Positions 17,943 to 30,341 of a stretch of DNA of 64,000 nt are shown here, one piece after another. Origin of the DNA: Paludibaculum fermentans (GTDB taxonomy: Bacteria > Acidobacteriota > Terriglobia > Bryobacterales > Bryobacteraceae); contig NZ_CP063849.1 in NCBI RefSeq assembly GCF_015277775.1, forward strand, positions 4,154,001 through 4,218,000, given 5' to 3'. The notes under the pieces are model-generated. The model saw nothing but the letters and a program-made list of their open reading frames with translations. It did not search any database and was not told the DNA's origin. Made by a program: the position numbers and the translations under genes. The first letter of the stretch is position 1. Each line of letters begins with the position of its first letter.

Positions 17943-18347
17943 TTACGAGTTAGAAGAAAAGCTATCTACCACCGCCCGCCAGCGCCCATCCGCCAGCCTG
18001 CGGTATACCACGAGATACTTGCCCAGTTCCGTATGCAGCAAACCCGGGTGGGTCTCCCTCGTCAGCGCGTAGCGCCCCACTCCGTAGGCGATACTCCGGT
18101 CCACCTCGATCTGGGAGGTCTCCACCTTCACATCCACGAGCCCCGACCGGAATAGCGCCATCCAGAATTCGTGGATGGCTTCCTTTCCTTGAATTAGGGG
18201 ACAGCCAGCGATTTGGAGCTGCGCGTCCTCGGCATAGAATAACTCAACCAACCGATCGGAGTCGCGCTGGCGGACGCTCCGCATTAACTCCTCGTCCAGC
18301 GACTGCAGGTCGCGGACGATGGGATCCAGGGCCACGGCTCCAGGCAT
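17943..18347 (-). CDS. NTF2-like / DUF4440 family protein
   Basis: 134 residues. The sequence VRDLQSLDEELMRSVRQRDSDRLVELFYAEDAQLQIAGCPLIQGKEAIHEFW followed by antiparallel strands and GKYLVVYRRLADGRWRAVVDSF is the cone-shaped NTF2-like fold of the SnoaL/DUF4440 group. No catalytic set is evident, so it could be a small-molecule-binding protein or an enzyme. There is no signal peptide. It stands between glnD and the Rieske gene on the same strand, with gaps of 63 and 72 bases. Confidence 0.8.
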   Translation of the reverse strand: MPGAVALDPIVRDLQSLDEELMRSVRQRDSDRLVELFYAEDAQLQIAGCPLIQGKEAIHEFWMALFRSGLVDVKVETSQIEVDRSIAYGVGRYALTRETHPGLLHTELGKYLVVYRRLADGRWRAVVDSFSSNS

Positions 18348-18410
18348 CGAGGTCCCCTCCTTGCCTGAAGCATGGGCAGTGCCTCCACCGGTGTCAAGGG
18401 CCCAGTTACC

Positions 18411-21225
<2,815 letters not shown>

Positions 21226-22617
21226 CTAGGCCTCCAGATTGTAGCCTTCTTCGCCGTGCATCGACAGGTCGAGACCTTCGACTTCCTGATCGGCGGTGGC
21301 TCGCAGGCCGCACGTCAAATCTGCAACCTTCAAACAGATAAAACTACCAACCGCTCCCAGCACCAGCGCAATCGCAACACCAATTGCCTGATTCACGATC
21401 TGGCCGCCGTTGCCGTCGACCAAACCGAGCGGGAGAGCCTTGCCCGACGGATCCTTCAGGGCGTTGTTCACCGCGTTCGTAGCAAAGACACCCGTCAGAA
21501 GAGCGCCCAGTGTTCCGCCCGCGCCGTGCACGCCAAAGGCATCCAGCGAGTCGTCATAACCGAACTTGTTCTTTACGACCACCACCATGAAGTAGCAGAA
21601 CACGCCGGCGATGAAGCCGATGATCAGCGCCGACATGGGATCCACAAAGCCGGAGGCCGGGGTAATGGCGACCAGACCCGCCACACAACCCGAAATCCCG
21701 CCCAGTACGGAAGGCTTGCCGGACCGGAACCATTCCGCCAGAAGCCAGCCGATGGCGGCCGCGGCCGCTCCGAAGTGAGTCGCAACGAAGGCCGAGGTTG
21801 CCAGACCGCCCGCGCCCAGCGCGGAACCGGCGTTAAACCCAAACCAGCCAAACCAGAGGAGGCAGGCGCCAATGAAGCTCAACACCAGACTGTGAGGCCT
21901 CATCGGTTCCACCTGGTAGCCCTGCCTGGGCTTCAGATAGATCGCCGCCACCAGGGCCGATATGCCCGAAGTGATGTGCACCACCGTGCCGCCGGCGAAG
22001 TCGAAGCAGGGAATCTTTCCACCCAGAAACGCGTTCAAAAGGCCGCCCTTGCCCCACACCATGTGAGCCATGGGGAAGTACACGATCAGCAGCCACAAAG
22101 TCGTATAAACCAGCATCGCGCTGAACTTAATGCGTTCCGCGTACGCGCCGGAGATCAGCGCAGGGGTAATGATGGCGAACATCAATTGGAACGCCATGAA
22201 CGTCAACTGCGGAATGGTGGCGGCGTAGTCCGGGTTCGGGTCAACGCCTACCCCATGAAGGAATATGTACTTGAATCCGCCAACGAAGGCATTGCCTTCG
22301 CTAAAGGCCAGGCTGTAGCCAACCACGGCCCACAGGACAGTTGCCAGGGCCATCAGGATGAAGCTGTGCATCATCGTGCCCAGGACGTTCTTGCTTCTCA
22401 CCAACCCGCCATAAAAGAGAGCCAGGCCCGGTCCGGTCATCAACAGCACCAGGGCGCAGCTGACGAGCATCCAGGCGTTGTCCCCGGATGTTTGCGCCGA
22501 CTTTACCGCGGCATCCAGGGCTTCGAGTTTCTGATCGACACTCGCAGGCGCTTGCGCCAGCACGAGGCCAGTAGATAGGGCGAGGGCGGATACGCCCATC
22601 AGGATCTTTCTGAACAC
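21226..22617 (-). CDS. amt: Ammonium transporter Amt
   Basis: 463 residues from a GTG start at 22617 with GAGGAGAA 8 bases upstream. A signal peptide (ILMGVSALALSTGLVLAQA) precedes the 11-TM Amt fold. Conserved stretches include TGPGLALFYGGLVRSKNVL, DFAGGTVVHITSGISALVA and DDSLDAFGVHGAGGTLGALLTGVFA, the last with the His of the pore pair. It conducts ammonium/ammonia and is blocked by unmodified PII. It is the first gene of amt-PII-glnD. A stem-loop in the leader (22756-22785) may regulate it. Confidence 0.97.
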   Translation of the reverse strand: MFRKILMGVSALALSTGLVLAQAPASVDQKLEALDAAVKSAQTSGDNAWMLVSCALVLLMTGPGLALFYGGLVRSKNVLGTMMHSFILMALATVLWAVVGYSLAFSEGNAFVGGFKYIFLHGVGVDPNPDYAATIPQLTFMAFQLMFAIITPALISGAYAERIKFSAMLVYTTLWLLIVYFPMAHMVWGKGGLLNAFLGGKIPCFDFAGGTVVHITSGISALVAAIYLKPRQGYQVEPMRPHSLVLSFIGACLLWFGWFGFNAGSALGAGGLATSAFVATHFGAAAAAIGWLLAEWFRSGKPSVLGGISGCVAGLVAITPASGFVDPMSALIIGFIAGVFCYFMVVVVKNKFGYDDSLDAFGVHGAGGTLGALLTGVFATNAVNNALKDPSGKALPLGLVDGNGGQIVNQAIGVAIALVLGAVGSFICLKVADLTCGLRATADQEVEGLDLSMHGEEGYNLEA

Positions 22618-22755
22618 TATTTCACTTCTCCTCTCGTGCCACTCGCGGGAGTGGACACGGTTTAGCGGTGCTCTTACTTGGGGCGTCGCGAACAGCCTCG
22701 CCCAGGAACGGCAAACGAATCGACGTCGACGAGAGAGACAGTACGGGAGTCGGCC

Positions 22756-22785
22756 TGAGAAACCAGACGGGGGTTTGGTTTCTCA
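22756..22785 (-). promoter_or_regulatory. Perfect 10-bp stem-loop in the amt leader
   Basis: TGAGAAACCA (22756-22765) pairs perfectly with TGGTTTCTCA (22776-22785) around a 10-base loop containing five Gs on the plus strand. It lies about 140-170 bases upstream of the amt start codon and about 130 bases upstream of the divergent antiporter ATG. It could be an operator or an RNA hairpin in the amt leader. No U-tract follows, so a terminator is unlikely. Confidence 0.45.
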
Positions 22786-22913
22786 TCGTACACTGCGGCA
22801 CATGGGCTGACTAACAGATAAATCTTCTGAAGGTCAGTGAAAATTTTTATTGCCTGATTTCAGCGGGATACAAGTGCGCGGCGAGGACCTGATAACCCTA
22901 AGATAGTAGGAAG

Positions 22914-24146
22914 ATGAACACCCCTTCACCAGTGCCGGCCGGCACACCGGACCCGATCCATCTGCCCCTGCAAATGCTCATCGTCTTCGGCTCGGCCAAG
23001 CTGCTGGCGGAGCTGGCGGAGCGGTTGCGGATGCCGGGAATCGTCGGTGGACTGCTGGCGGGCATCCTGATCGGCCCCTCGGCGCTGGGCTGGATCCAGT
23101 ACGACAGCCTGCTCCACGCGCTGGCCGAACTGGGCGTGATGTTCCTTCTCTTCCAGGTCGGCCTGGAGGTGAAGGCAACCGAACTGATGCGTGCCGGCAA
23201 GACAGCCATGATCGTCGCCATGCTAGGCGTCATCCTGCCGTTCATCCTGGGCTGGGCGATCATGCTGGGCGCCGGGCATCCCCACCTGGAATCGATCTTC
23301 ATGGGTGCGGCGATGGTCGCCACCAGCGTCGGCATCACCGCCCAAGTGCTGGCAGGCAAGGGCTTACTGAAACACCGCACAGCCCAGATCATCCTCGCGG
23401 CGGCGGTGATCGACGACGTGCTGGGCCTGCTGGTACTGGCTGTGGTTTCGTCAATGGGCGAAGGAAAAGGCATCGACTTCCTGGGCCTGGCCACAACAGC
23501 CGTTGTCTCGATCGGCTTCGTGGTCGCGGTGGCCAAGTTCGGAACCAGGACCGTCAACATCGTCCTGCCTAAGATGATGGAGAAATCACGCGCCCAGGAG
23601 GGTGAATTCGCCATCGCGGTCTGCTTCCTGTTCATCATGGCCCTGCTGGCGACCTACTCCGGTGTGGCCGCCATCGTCGGAGCCTTCCTGGCGGGCATGG
23701 CCCTGGCCGAGATCGCCTCGCACCGGCTGCACACCCTGGTGCAGGGCGCGGGCGAGTTGATGATCCCGTTCTTCCTGGCCTCCATCGGACTGCAACTGGA
23801 CCTGCGCATCTTCTCCAGCCCTTCGACCCTCGGGCTGGCGGTGGTGATCCTGCTGGCGGCGGTCGTATCCAAAGCCGTGGGCTGCGGCTTGGGCGCCTAC
23901 GGACTGGGCCTCAAGGATGCAACCAGGATTGGACTCGGCATGGTGCCCCGCGGCGAAGTCGGCATGGTGGTGGCGCAGGTGGGCCTCAGCAAAGGCAACA
24001 TCAGCCAGGAGGTCTACGGAATCGCCGTCTTCATGGCGGTGATGACGACGATCGTGGCCCCTCCCCTGCTCAGCTTCGCCTACCGCGACCTGGCGGTCAC
24101 CGGCCCCGCCGGCGAAGATGATCAGCCGCATGTCCGCCTGGGATGA
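22914..24146 (+). CDS. Cation:proton antiporter (CPA2/Kef family)
   Basis: 410 residues, about 12 membrane segments. Signature pieces are RMPGIVGGLLAGILIGPSAL, ELGVMFLLFQVGLEVK, GAAMVATSVGITAQVL and AAVIDDVLGLLVLAVV; the aspartates of VIDDVLG are the transport residues of this fold. LGMVPRGEVGMVVAQVGLSKG sits near the end. It exchanges Na+ or K+ for H+ across the inner membrane. It lacks the C-terminal RCK/TrkA-N domain of KefB/C. The downstream ACT-domain gene starts 44 bases later and may be co-transcribed. Confidence 0.92.
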   Translation: MNTPSPVPAGTPDPIHLPLQMLIVFGSAKLLAELAERLRMPGIVGGLLAGILIGPSALGWIQYDSLLHALAELGVMFLLFQVGLEVKATELMRAGKTAMIVAMLGVILPFILGWAIMLGAGHPHLESIFMGAAMVATSVGITAQVLAGKGLLKHRTAQIILAAAVIDDVLGLLVLAVVSSMGEGKGIDFLGLATTAVVSIGFVVAVAKFGTRTVNIVLPKMMEKSRAQEGEFAIAVCFLFIMALLATYSGVAAIVGAFLAGMALAEIASHRLHTLVQGAGELMIPFFLASIGLQLDLRIFSSPSTLGLAVVILLAAVVSKAVGCGLGAYGLGLKDATRIGLGMVPRGEVGMVVAQVGLSKGNISQEVYGIAVFMAVMTTIVAPPLLSFAYRDLAVTGPAGEDDQPHVRLG

Positions 24147-24190
24147 ACAAAGCGCTACAATCGTCAAAGGCTCATTTCAAAGGATTTACC

Positions 24191-24592
24191 ATGGCAGAGA
24201 TCGTTACCTACTTCTCCCTCACCGTCGCCAACAAGCCCGGTGAAGGGGCCAAACTCCTGACCTCCCTCAAGGATGCGGGCATCAACATGTTGGCCTTCTG
24301 GGGTTATCCCGTGAAAGGCAAGAAGGCTCAGTTGGACATCGCGCCCACCGACCCGAAGGCGTTCACCAAGGCAGCCAAGAAGCTGGGGCTGGAAGTCAGC
24401 GCCAAGCAGAGCTCGCTCTACGTCGCCGGCGCCGACCAGCCCGGCACCGTCGCCGAATCGCTGGCGAAACTGGCCGCGGCCGGCATCTCCGTTCGCGCCG
24501 CCCAGGCCCTCAGCACCGGCGACGGCAAGTTCGCCGTCCTGATCCAGGTCGCCGACGACGACGTCAAGAAGGCCAAGAAGGCCCTCAAGTAG
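24191..24592 (+). CDS. ACT domain protein (two ACT-like repeats)
   Basis: 133 residues from the ATG at 24191, which has AAAGGA at the right distance. An earlier in-frame ATG at 24143 overlaps the antiporter and adds an unlikely leader. The first ACT-like unit is VTYFSLTVANKPGEGAKLLTSLKDAGINMLAFWGYP; the second is SSLYVAGADQPGTVAESLAKLAAAGISVRAAQAL. ACT domains usually bind amino acids; no catalytic domain is attached, so this is probably a ligand-sensing regulator. Its partner is unknown. Confidence 0.82.
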   Translation: MAEIVTYFSLTVANKPGEGAKLLTSLKDAGINMLAFWGYPVKGKKAQLDIAPTDPKAFTKAAKKLGLEVSAKQSSLYVAGADQPGTVAESLAKLAAAGISVRAAQALSTGDGKFAVLIQVADDDVKKAKKALK

Positions 24593-24607
24593 TTCTCCAG
24601 CGGGCGG

Positions 24608-26674
24608 TTACAGGAACAGTTTGGGCAGATGGCGCGGTGCGTCGGCAAAGGGCTTGTCCTGGCCGGCCGCCACTGTGTACATCCGTTCGTGACTGCTGAT
24701 GGCCGCCCGCCCCAGTTCCTCATAGGCGCGGTTGCAGACGTCCAGGAAGCCGATATTGTAGTTCTCCCCATCGAAGCGCCCCAGGGCGCTTTCGTCGTAT
24801 AGGGTGAACCAGTGAACACCCACGCAGTTCGGCTGGGCGGCGGCATCCTCCAGGTAGTAGCGATAGGCCTTGCCGCGGTCTTCCTGGTTCTTCAAATGAC
24901 CGATGCCGGAGGCCGGCAAGCCCACGTCGAGCGCGCCGAAGTGCCATTCGCCCACCATCACCGGCATCTTCACCAGGCTGTGAATCTTGTTCACCGTCTC
25001 CGCCGGCACCTTCTCCTGGTAGCAATTCATGCTGAAGACATCAAAGGACTTCATGCCGGGCACGGCCCAATCTTCCGGCACGCCCTGCCAGCGCATGCCT
25101 AAGTTCAGGTGATTGGGATCCACCTGCCTGCAGGCCTTGGAGATCGTCTGGAAGTAGCGCTCAACCATCACCGCGCTGAACGCTCGCAGGTCCGGCATGG
25201 CTTCCGGCGGCAGCACCCCCTGCCACTTCCCCTGGGCCACCTTGTCAAACACAACCGCAGTGTTCCAGGCCTTCGAGATCGCGGCGTCGCTGTCGTACTT
25301 CCCGCGCAGGAAGCGCACCAGTTCCTGGCGCGTGGCGCAGATGCTGGCGTTGTAGAGCATCCCCACCGCCGGCAGTTCCGACGAGAACGCCCAGGTGGGC
25401 TCATTCATGAGAAAGTAGCCGATCAGGGCCGGATCGTTGGCCGTGCTCTTGAGCTCGGCGGCGTACTCTGCCGCGTCCTGCTCAAACGCGGCATGGAAGA
25501 CGTCCGGAAAGTCCCGGTAGACCATGCCGCAGCGGGTGCCGCGGAAGCTCATGGGCCGGACATAGGGGAAAGCCGCCTTGGCGGCGAACTCCCACTCACT
25601 CCAGTTGCCCACCGTGTTAAACCGCAGGCGCTTCAGCTCGGCCAGCGTGATACGGGCCCATTTGTCGCGCCAGCCTTCGCGGCCCAGCGCCCGGATCATG
25701 TTGGCGGCCAAATAGTTAACGGTTTTGGAACCACTGCGCTGGCGGTCGCCGTTGCGGACGGCATCGGCGTACTCGGGCAGTTCCGGCAGCCACTTCAGGG
25801 CAGCCTGGATCCCGTCGACCCGGGCGTCAACATCGACGCGCACGCAGTCGATGCCGGCCGACCAGAAGGCGTACCCGTCGGGATCCACCAGCCACCAGCG
25901 GCCATCCTGCTGTTTCGTGCGGAACCAGCCAGTGGGCTCAGTCAGCTTCCGAGCCTTCCAGCCGCCCCACTTCGAGAACCCCTCAGGCCAGCTCTGACCT
26001 GGCGCCGCATCCAACTGTCCTTTGATGCGCGCCTTCAACTCCTCGGCCGTACGCGTCTTGGCCGGCCACTCCAGCAGGACGCTTTGCCCGAACTCGTCCA
26101 GCAGGACGCCCTTGGGCAGCACCGGCTCTGTGAGCTTGGGCGGCAGGTTGGGCAGGATACGCAGGTCGGTCATGCACCAGCGGACCGGTTGAGGGCCCTT
26201 GCGCAGGATGGTGAAGGCGAGACGATCGACCTTGGCCAGGTCAACCCGGTCCCCTCCGAAGGTGGGCTTGAGAAACGCGCCGTCGCGGTCGGACATCCAC
26301 TGGCTCTGGTCGACCAGGGCGAGGTCCAATCGCATCCGGAAGGAGCATTGATTCAGCGCGCCAAAACGGAAGGTCAGCTCGCGACCCTTCGCGCCTTCCC
26401 CAAGGGTGATCTGGAACACGGCCAGTTCGCGGCCATCCAGCAGCATGTCGGCGGCGAGGCAGCGCTGGCGCAGCAGTGTGCCGGGCTTGAACTCAAAGGC
26501 CATCCCATCACCGGCCGCTTCCGCCGAATACCACTTGGCGCCATCGACCGGCGTTGCCCCATCTTCTTCTCCGAGCTTGCCCAAAGTCTTCCAAACGCCA
26601 AGCTTCGATCCGTCGGCGGCCGCGGCCGTTGCCGCGGTGATGGCCGAAATGGTCAAGAATTTCCTGCGATCCAT
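24608..26674 (-). CDS. GH-A clan glycoside hydrolase, agarase-like, exported
   Basis: 688 residues from the ATG at 26674, which opens a Tat-like signal (MDRRKFLTISAITAATAAAA). A beta-rich N-terminal domain (about 40-260) precedes a TIM barrel that begins RWWLVDPDGYAFWSAGID. Likely acid/base Glu is in GYFLMNEPTWAF and the nucleophile Glu in VMVGEWHFGAL, both at strand ends typical of clan GH-A. The WWLVDPDGY...FWSAGID entry is reminiscent of GH50 beta-agarases and relatives; the real substrate is unknown. It lies 47 bases downstream of eutC on the same strand, though a functional link to ethanolamine is not obvious. Confidence 0.78.
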   Translation of the reverse strand: MDRRKFLTISAITAATAAAADGSKLGVWKTLGKLGEEDGATPVDGAKWYSAEAAGDGMAFEFKPGTLLRQRCLAADMLLDGRELAVFQITLGEGAKGRELTFRFGALNQCSFRMRLDLALVDQSQWMSDRDGAFLKPTFGGDRVDLAKVDRLAFTILRKGPQPVRWCMTDLRILPNLPPKLTEPVLPKGVLLDEFGQSVLLEWPAKTRTAEELKARIKGQLDAAPGQSWPEGFSKWGGWKARKLTEPTGWFRTKQQDGRWWLVDPDGYAFWSAGIDCVRVDVDARVDGIQAALKWLPELPEYADAVRNGDRQRSGSKTVNYLAANMIRALGREGWRDKWARITLAELKRLRFNTVGNWSEWEFAAKAAFPYVRPMSFRGTRCGMVYRDFPDVFHAAFEQDAAEYAAELKSTANDPALIGYFLMNEPTWAFSSELPAVGMLYNASICATRQELVRFLRGKYDSDAAISKAWNTAVVFDKVAQGKWQGVLPPEAMPDLRAFSAVMVERYFQTISKACRQVDPNHLNLGMRWQGVPEDWAVPGMKSFDVFSMNCYQEKVPAETVNKIHSLVKMPVMVGEWHFGALDVGLPASGIGHLKNQEDRGKAYRYYLEDAAAQPNCVGVHWFTLYDESALGRFDGENYNIGFLDVCNRAYEELGRAAISSHERMYTVAAGQDKPFADAPRHLPKLFL

Positions 26675-26721
26675 GAGAAAAAATGACTCCAGGGGGAATC
26701 TATCAGAGTCGCGCCTCCGTG

Positions 26722-27405
26722 TCACAACAGCAGCGCGTCCTCCTTCAGCGCCACGCCCGACAAACGGCGGGCGCGAGCCTCCTGCATGAGAAAGTGGAGC
26801 TTGTGGGCGGCGAGGGCATAATCGAGCCCCTCCGGGCGGACATTGGATATACAGTTGCGCTCGGCGTCGGTGCGTCCGGCCCGCGGCGCCCAAGTCAGAT
26901 AGATACCGAGACTGTCAGGCGAGGTGAGCCCGGGCCGCTCGCCGATCAGCAGCACAACCAGCGCGGCGCCCAGCCGCTGGCCGATCTCATCGCCGATGGC
27001 GACGCGGCCCTGGAGCACGACATGCAGCGGCGGCAGCCGCCAGCCTTCCAGCTTCGGCAGTAAGGCTGCCAGCAACGGCCGAGCGTGGCGTTCGACAGCG
27101 ACGGCAGACAAGCCATCGGCCACGATAAGGGCCGCGTCATACTCACCCGGAGCCAGCAGCCCGGCGGAGTCGGAACTCAGACGGCGGCCGAGATCCGGAC
27201 GGCGCAGGTAAGTGGCCCGATCGAGCGCGGCGCTGCGCAACAGGACATGCGGCGGCAGGTGGCACGGATCCAAAGCCTGGTGCACGGCGTCCCGGGCGCG
27301 GGCATGATCCAACTGGAAGCGCAGCAGCTCGGCCGTGGGCAGGCTGTGACCGGCCCGGCCCAGGGCGACCCGCGCGTTGGTGAAGGCTCTCAGGTCAATA
27401 GCCAT
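26722..27405 (-). CDS. eutC: Ethanolamine ammonia-lyase small subunit
   Basis: 227 residues. Motifs are [35 protein letters not shown] near the start, [42 protein letters not shown] and [12 protein letters not shown], all standard for EutC. It lacks the long N-terminal extension of enterobacterial EutC used for microcompartment targeting. With EutB it forms the adenosylcobalamin-dependent enzyme that converts ethanolamine into acetaldehyde and ammonia. It overlaps the end of eutB by 16 bases. Confidence 0.96.
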   Translation of the reverse strand: MAIDLRAFTNARVALGRAGHSLPTAELLRFQLDHARARDAVHQALDPCHLPPHVLLRSAALDRATYLRRPDLGRRLSSDSAGLLAPGEYDAALIVADGLSAVAVERHARPLLAALLPKLEGWRLPPLHVVLQGRVAIGDEIGQRLGAALVVLLIGERPGLTSPDSLGIYLTWAPRAGRTDAERNCISNVRPEGLDYALAAHKLHFLMQEARARRLSGVALKEDALLL

Positions 27406-28679
27406 TGGTTTGGTGTCAGGGTCGGCTGCGACTCGAGCCAGGCTTCGAACTCCGGCGCCGGTTTCAGGCCCAGCGTGGAGCGCAGGTACAGCGCATCGTG
27501 GAAGCTGGTGCTCTGGTAGTGCAGCATGATATCGTCCGCCCCGGGCACGCCCATGATGTAGTTGACGCCCGCGACACCCAGCATGGTCAGCAGGGCGTCC
27601 ATGTCATCCTGGTCGGCTTCGGCATGGTTGGTGTAGCAGACGTCGCAGCCCATCGGCAGCCCCAGGAGCTTGCCGCAAAAGTGGTCCTCCAGTCCGGCCC
27701 GCAGGATCTGCTTGCCGTCGTAAAGGTACTCCGGGCCGATGAAGCCGACGACGGTATTGACCAGCAGGGGCTCGTAGCGCCGGGCGACAGCGTAGGCGCG
27801 GGCCTCGCAGGTGAGCTGATCGACGCCGTGATGCGCATTGGCGGAGAGGGCGCTGCCCTGCCCCGTTTCGAAGTACATGACGTTCTCGCCGCGCCGCAGT
27901 TCGCGGGCGGCCTGCCACGCTTCGTCGAGCAGGGCGAGGTTCACGCCGAAGCTGGTGTTGGCGGCCTCCGTCCCGGCGATGGACTGGAAGACGAGGTCGA
28001 TGGGCGCTCCCCGCTGCAGCGCCTGCATCTGCGTCGTGACATGCGCCAGCACGCAGTTCTGCGTGGGGATGGCATAGGCCTGCCGCATGTCGTCGAGCAG
28101 GCGCAGCAGGTTGTGCACGACCGTGACATTGTCGGTCGCCGGATTGATGCCGATCACGGCGTCGCCGTTGCCATACGAGAGACCATCCAGCACACTGGCG
28201 GCGATGCCCTTGGGATCGTCCGTAGGGTGGTTCGGCTGGAGACGCGTGGCCAGCCGGCCCGGCAGCCCGATGGTGGTCCGGAAGTGGGTGACGACCCGGC
28301 GCTTGGCAGCCACACTGACGAGATCCTGCAGCCGCATGATCTTGGAGACGGCGGCCGCCATCTCCGGCGTGAGCCCGGGTGAGAGGGCGGCGAGGGTCTG
28401 TCCATCGGCAGCCTCGGAGAGCAGCCAGTCGCGAAAGCCGCCGACGGTAAGATGCGCGATCGGCGCGAAAGCCGCCGCATCGTGCGAATCGCAGATGAGG
28501 CGCGTCACCTCGTCGGACTCGTACGGGATCACGGGTTCGTTCAGAAACCGACGCAGCGGGACCTCGGCCAGTTGCATCTGGGCGCGCACACGCTGTTCCG
28601 CGGTCTCGGCGGCCAGGCCGGCCAGTTGGTCGCCGGAGCGCAGCGGCGACGCCCGGGCCAGCAGTTCCCTCAGGTTCAT
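27390..28679 (-). CDS. eutB: Ethanolamine ammonia-lyase large subunit
   Basis: 429 residues from the ATG at 28679, which overlaps the permease stop as ATGA; the open frame upstream of it is antisense noise. It carries EutB sequence throughout: [97 protein letters not shown] and [19 protein letters not shown]. It is slightly shorter than enterobacterial EutB. It binds ethanolamine and cobalamin in the TIM barrel. The operon is permease-eutB-eutC; no microcompartment, reactivase or aldehyde dehydrogenase gene is in the window. Confidence 0.97.
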   Translation of the reverse strand: MNLRELLARASPLRSGDQLAGLAAETAEQRVRAQMQLAEVPLRRFLNEPVIPYESDEVTRLICDSHDAAAFAPIAHLTVGGFRDWLLSEAADGQTLAALSPGLTPEMAAAVSKIMRLQDLVSVAAKRRVVTHFRTTIGLPGRLATRLQPNHPTDDPKGIAASVLDGLSYGNGDAVIGINPATDNVTVVHNLLRLLDDMRQAYAIPTQNCVLAHVTTQMQALQRGAPIDLVFQSIAGTEAANTSFGVNLALLDEAWQAARELRRGENVMYFETGQGSALSANAHHGVDQLTCEARAYAVARRYEPLLVNTVVGFIGPEYLYDGKQILRAGLEDHFCGKLLGLPMGCDVCYTNHAEADQDDMDALLTMLGVAGVNYIMGVPGADDIMLHYQSTSFHDALYLRSTLGLKPAPEFEAWLESQPTLTPNQWLLT

Positions 28680-30085
28680 GCTTCCTCTCCGGCTTGCGCC
28701 GCGAACTCCTCTTCCGGGGCCAGGATCAGGCGATGACGCGCGTGCAGCCAGAAGTAGAGGATGCCCAGGAAGAACCACACGGCCGCGCCCCACACGCCTT
28801 TGTTGTACTCCGAATTGAAGAACAGGGCCAGCAGCGTGACGGCGGCGATCAGCATGGCCAGAATGGCGCCGGAGCGGCCCAGCGGGCTCAGGTAGGGGCG
28901 CTCCAGCAGCGGAAACTTCGACCGCAGCATCAGGAACGAGACCATCTGCAGGATGTAGGCGAGAACGGCTCCGAAGACGGCCATGTTGAGCAGGATGGCG
29001 CCCACCGGACTGTTCTGCGGCGTAAGGTGGATCGCCAGGGCGGCGCAGAAACCAAGAGCGGCTCCGGCCACAAGGGCCCGGTGGGGCGTACGGCGCTGGC
29101 CGTGAGTGACCGAGAGCCAGCGGGGGAAGTAGCCGGCGCGGGACAGCGAATAGATCTGGCGTCCGTAGGCAAAGATGATCGTGTGGAAGCTGGCGATGAG
29201 GCCGGTGCAGGCGACCAGCGAGAGGACGCGGGTGCCGGCTCCTTTGCCGAAAATGGTTTGGAAGCCGAGGAACAGTGGTTCGCTCGACGCGCCCACGGCC
29301 TTGGCTCCGGGGGCAATGCCGGCGCTGAGGAACAGCGTGAGGAAGGCGCAGAGGACCAGGGTGGCGAGACCCCACAGCAGTCCGCGAGGCATGTCGCGCT
29401 TGGGATCGTGACTCTCCTCCGCCGCCAGCGGCAGTTGCTCAATGGCGAGATAGAACCACAGCGCAAAGGGCATGGCGGATAAGACACCGGCGCCGCCAAC
29501 CGGGAACCAGTCGCCGGACCACCGGGCGAGGTCGAAGTGGGGCATGGCGCCGATCCAGAAGACCAGCAGGACAGCCAGCGCGGCCAGGGTGATGACGACG
29601 GAGAAGCGGAAGGAGAGTTCAACACCCCACACGTTCAGGGCGACGAACACGGCATAGCAGGCAAGCCACCACAGCGGCGCGAATTCACGCGGAGTGCCGA
29701 AAATGGCGCCCAGGTAGCCGCCGATGCCCACGACAATGACCGCGGGGGTGAGGATGTACTCCATATTCTCGGCGAGCCCGGTGATGTAGCCGCCCCACGG
29801 GCCCATGGCCGTGCGCGCGAACGAGTAGGCTCCGCCGGTATGAGGCAGGGCCGGAGACATCTCCGCGATCGAGAAGCACAGGCCGGAGTACATCAGCGTG
29901 ACGATGACGACCGCGACGAGCATGCCGCCGAATCCGCCGGCGGCGAGACCGAAGTTCCAGCCGAAGAAGTCGCCGGAAATGACGGCGCCAACGCCAAGCG
30001 CCCACAGGTGCAGGACGCGCGCATGGCGGCGGAGTTGGCGTTGTTCCAGATAGGCCGCGTCGGCGGCCGTGTAGGTGGTTTTCAA
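28676..30085 (-). CDS. Ethanolamine permease (APC family)
   Basis: 469 residues from a TTG start at 30085, supported by CTGGAG 5 bases upstream. It has twelve membrane segments in APC style: LGVGAVISGDFFGWNFGLAAGGFGGML, ALPHTGGAYSFARTAMGPWGGYITGLAENMEYI, then FHTIIFAYGRQIYSLSRAGYFPRWLSV. Opening with HLWALGVGAVISGDFFGWNFGL is typical of ethanolamine permeases. The 4-base ATGA overlap with eutB makes the substrate assignment strong. The soluble end is [12 protein letters not shown]. The 256 bases between this start and the DUF120 gene hold no recognisable site. Confidence 0.92.
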   Translation of the reverse strand: MKTTYTAADAAYLEQRQLRRHARVLHLWALGVGAVISGDFFGWNFGLAAGGFGGMLVAVVIVTLMYSGLCFSIAEMSPALPHTGGAYSFARTAMGPWGGYITGLAENMEYILTPAVIVVGIGGYLGAIFGTPREFAPLWWLACYAVFVALNVWGVELSFRFSVVITLAALAVLLVFWIGAMPHFDLARWSGDWFPVGGAGVLSAMPFALWFYLAIEQLPLAAEESHDPKRDMPRGLLWGLATLVLCAFLTLFLSAGIAPGAKAVGASSEPLFLGFQTIFGKGAGTRVLSLVACTGLIASFHTIIFAYGRQIYSLSRAGYFPRWLSVTHGQRRTPHRALVAGAALGFCAALAIHLTPQNSPVGAILLNMAVFGAVLAYILQMVSFLMLRSKFPLLERPYLSPLGRSGAILAMLIAAVTLLALFFNSEYNKGVWGAAVWFFLGILYFWLHARHRLILAPEEEFAAQAGEEA

Positions 30086-30341
30086 AGTTACTCCAGAAAC
30101 GACGGCACGTCGCGGTGCGAAGGACTTTCGCTTAGGATAGCGGAACAGCGGGGGCGCACGGTTGGGTTCGATTCAGTACGCCCCGAACCCGTGCCGGCAG
30201 CCCCAGTCGCGCTGGCACTCCGTGGCGGAAATCCAGCAAGACCCGCGCCAGCGGCTGACAAGCCCGAATCCAGGCAACCAGACCCCGCCCAGGCTTCTAA
30301 CGGGCGCGCGCCAGCCGGAATCCCTCGACGAGCCTGGCGAA

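Noticed and set aside
22630-22650. Sigma-54 promoter for amt (TGGCAC on the minus strand)
   Set aside because: The matching -12 TTGC element is absent at the required distance, and the box overlaps the ribosome site.
22756-22785. Glutamine riboswitch in the amt leader
   Set aside because: Only one simple stem-loop is visible; the multi-helix junction and conserved bases of known glutamine aptamers could not be found.
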